Positions 5,446-5,608 of a stretch of DNA of 5,608 nt are shown here, piece after piece; position 1 is the stretch's first letter, and every line of letters starts with the position of its first letter. The position numbers were made by a program, and so were the translations under genes. The stretch spans positions 1 to 5,608 of the forward strand of contig JAAZNP010000001.1 of assembly GCA_012798235.1 (NCBI GenBank), written 5' to 3'. Below the pieces are notes generated by a model that worked only from the letters and a program-made list of their open reading frames with translations, did not search any database and was not told where the DNA came from. The stretch is from Parcubacteria group bacterium (GTDB lineage Bacteria > Patescibacteriota > Minisyncoccia > UBA6257).

Positions 5446-5608
5446 TCACTTGGAAAGAATCAGAGAATTCTTAATGCGATGTTTAAGATGGGTGTAAGAA
5501 CCATCAAATCTTTTAAGTTTGAGTTCACGATCTTTAGCATCTTTCTCTGAGAGATAGGCTTCGTAATAGATTAATTTTAAAGGCAGACGAGATTTGGTAG
5601 ATTTAGAA
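5446..5608 (-). CDS. GIY-YIG nuclease family protein, 3' part (5' end outside window)
   Basis: An open frame enters from the right edge and ends at TGA (5446-5448), giving the last 53 residues. It reads SKSTKSRLPLKLIYYEAYLS, then EKDAKDRELKLKRFDG and a basic end HLKHRIKNSLILSK. This matches the C-terminal half of the small single-domain GIY-YIG (UPF0213/YhbQ-like) proteins, whose core is T..R.P..L.YYE....DA..RE..LK. The conserved Glu of YYE and the REL(K)LK helix are visible, while the GIY/YIG strands and catalytic Arg would lie beyond the window. Biological role in this family is largely undefined; single-domain members are common in CPR genomes, often in several copies. It stops 30 bases before murB on the same strand, so shared transcription is possible. 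Confidence 0.85.
   Translation of the reverse strand, partial: SKSTKSRLPLKLIYYEAYLSEKDAKDRELKLKRFDGSYTHLKHRIKNSLILSK

Overview
This is an AT-rich bacterial window in which every convincing gene lies on the minus strand. From high to low coordinates, which is the direction of transcription, the order is: the 3' part of a GIY-YIG nuclease-family gene, murB, a 417-base stretch with a candidate Lys-rich 25-codon ORF, a short hpf/raiA gene, secA, scpA and scpB. The gene order, a 773-residue SecA with no C-terminal zinc tail and an extra segment in its first nucleotide-binding domain, a MurB with an extra loop after its catalytic Ser, and a GIY-YIG neighbour together suggest a Patescibacteria (CPR) member, possibly Parcubacteria. 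This placement is inference; no rRNA or other marker is present. Stops used are TAA, TAG and TGA and Trp is encoded by TGG, so nothing requires a non-standard code.

Right part (4416-5608): the nuclease-family gene stops 30 bases before murB, and murB ends directly in a strong 12-bp terminator hairpin. Middle part (4033-4415): a consensus-like promoter (TTGACA, 16-base spacer, TAAAAT) faces a leader of about 160 nt with two foldable elements, then the 25-codon Lys/Ala-rich ORF, then a perfect 17-bp hairpin terminator. A second promoter-like sequence overlaps the U-rich tail of that terminator and would drive hpf with almost no 5' UTR. The arms of the leader stem and of the terminator stem have nearly the same sequence and could swap partners. 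This is the least ordinary part of the window.

Left part (1-3681): hpf is separated from secA by a 112-base gap holding four copies of TAGAAATA spaced 10-11 bases apart plus one inverted copy. secA is followed after 26 A/T-only bases by scpA, which overlaps scpB by 22 bases, as expected for an operon.

The identified genes are housekeeping: peptidoglycan precursor synthesis (MurB), ribosome hibernation (HPF), protein export (SecA) and chromosome condensation/segregation (ScpA and ScpB with SMC). None of the starts shows a good Shine-Dalgarno sequence. No mobile element, CRISPR array, tRNA or rRNA was seen.
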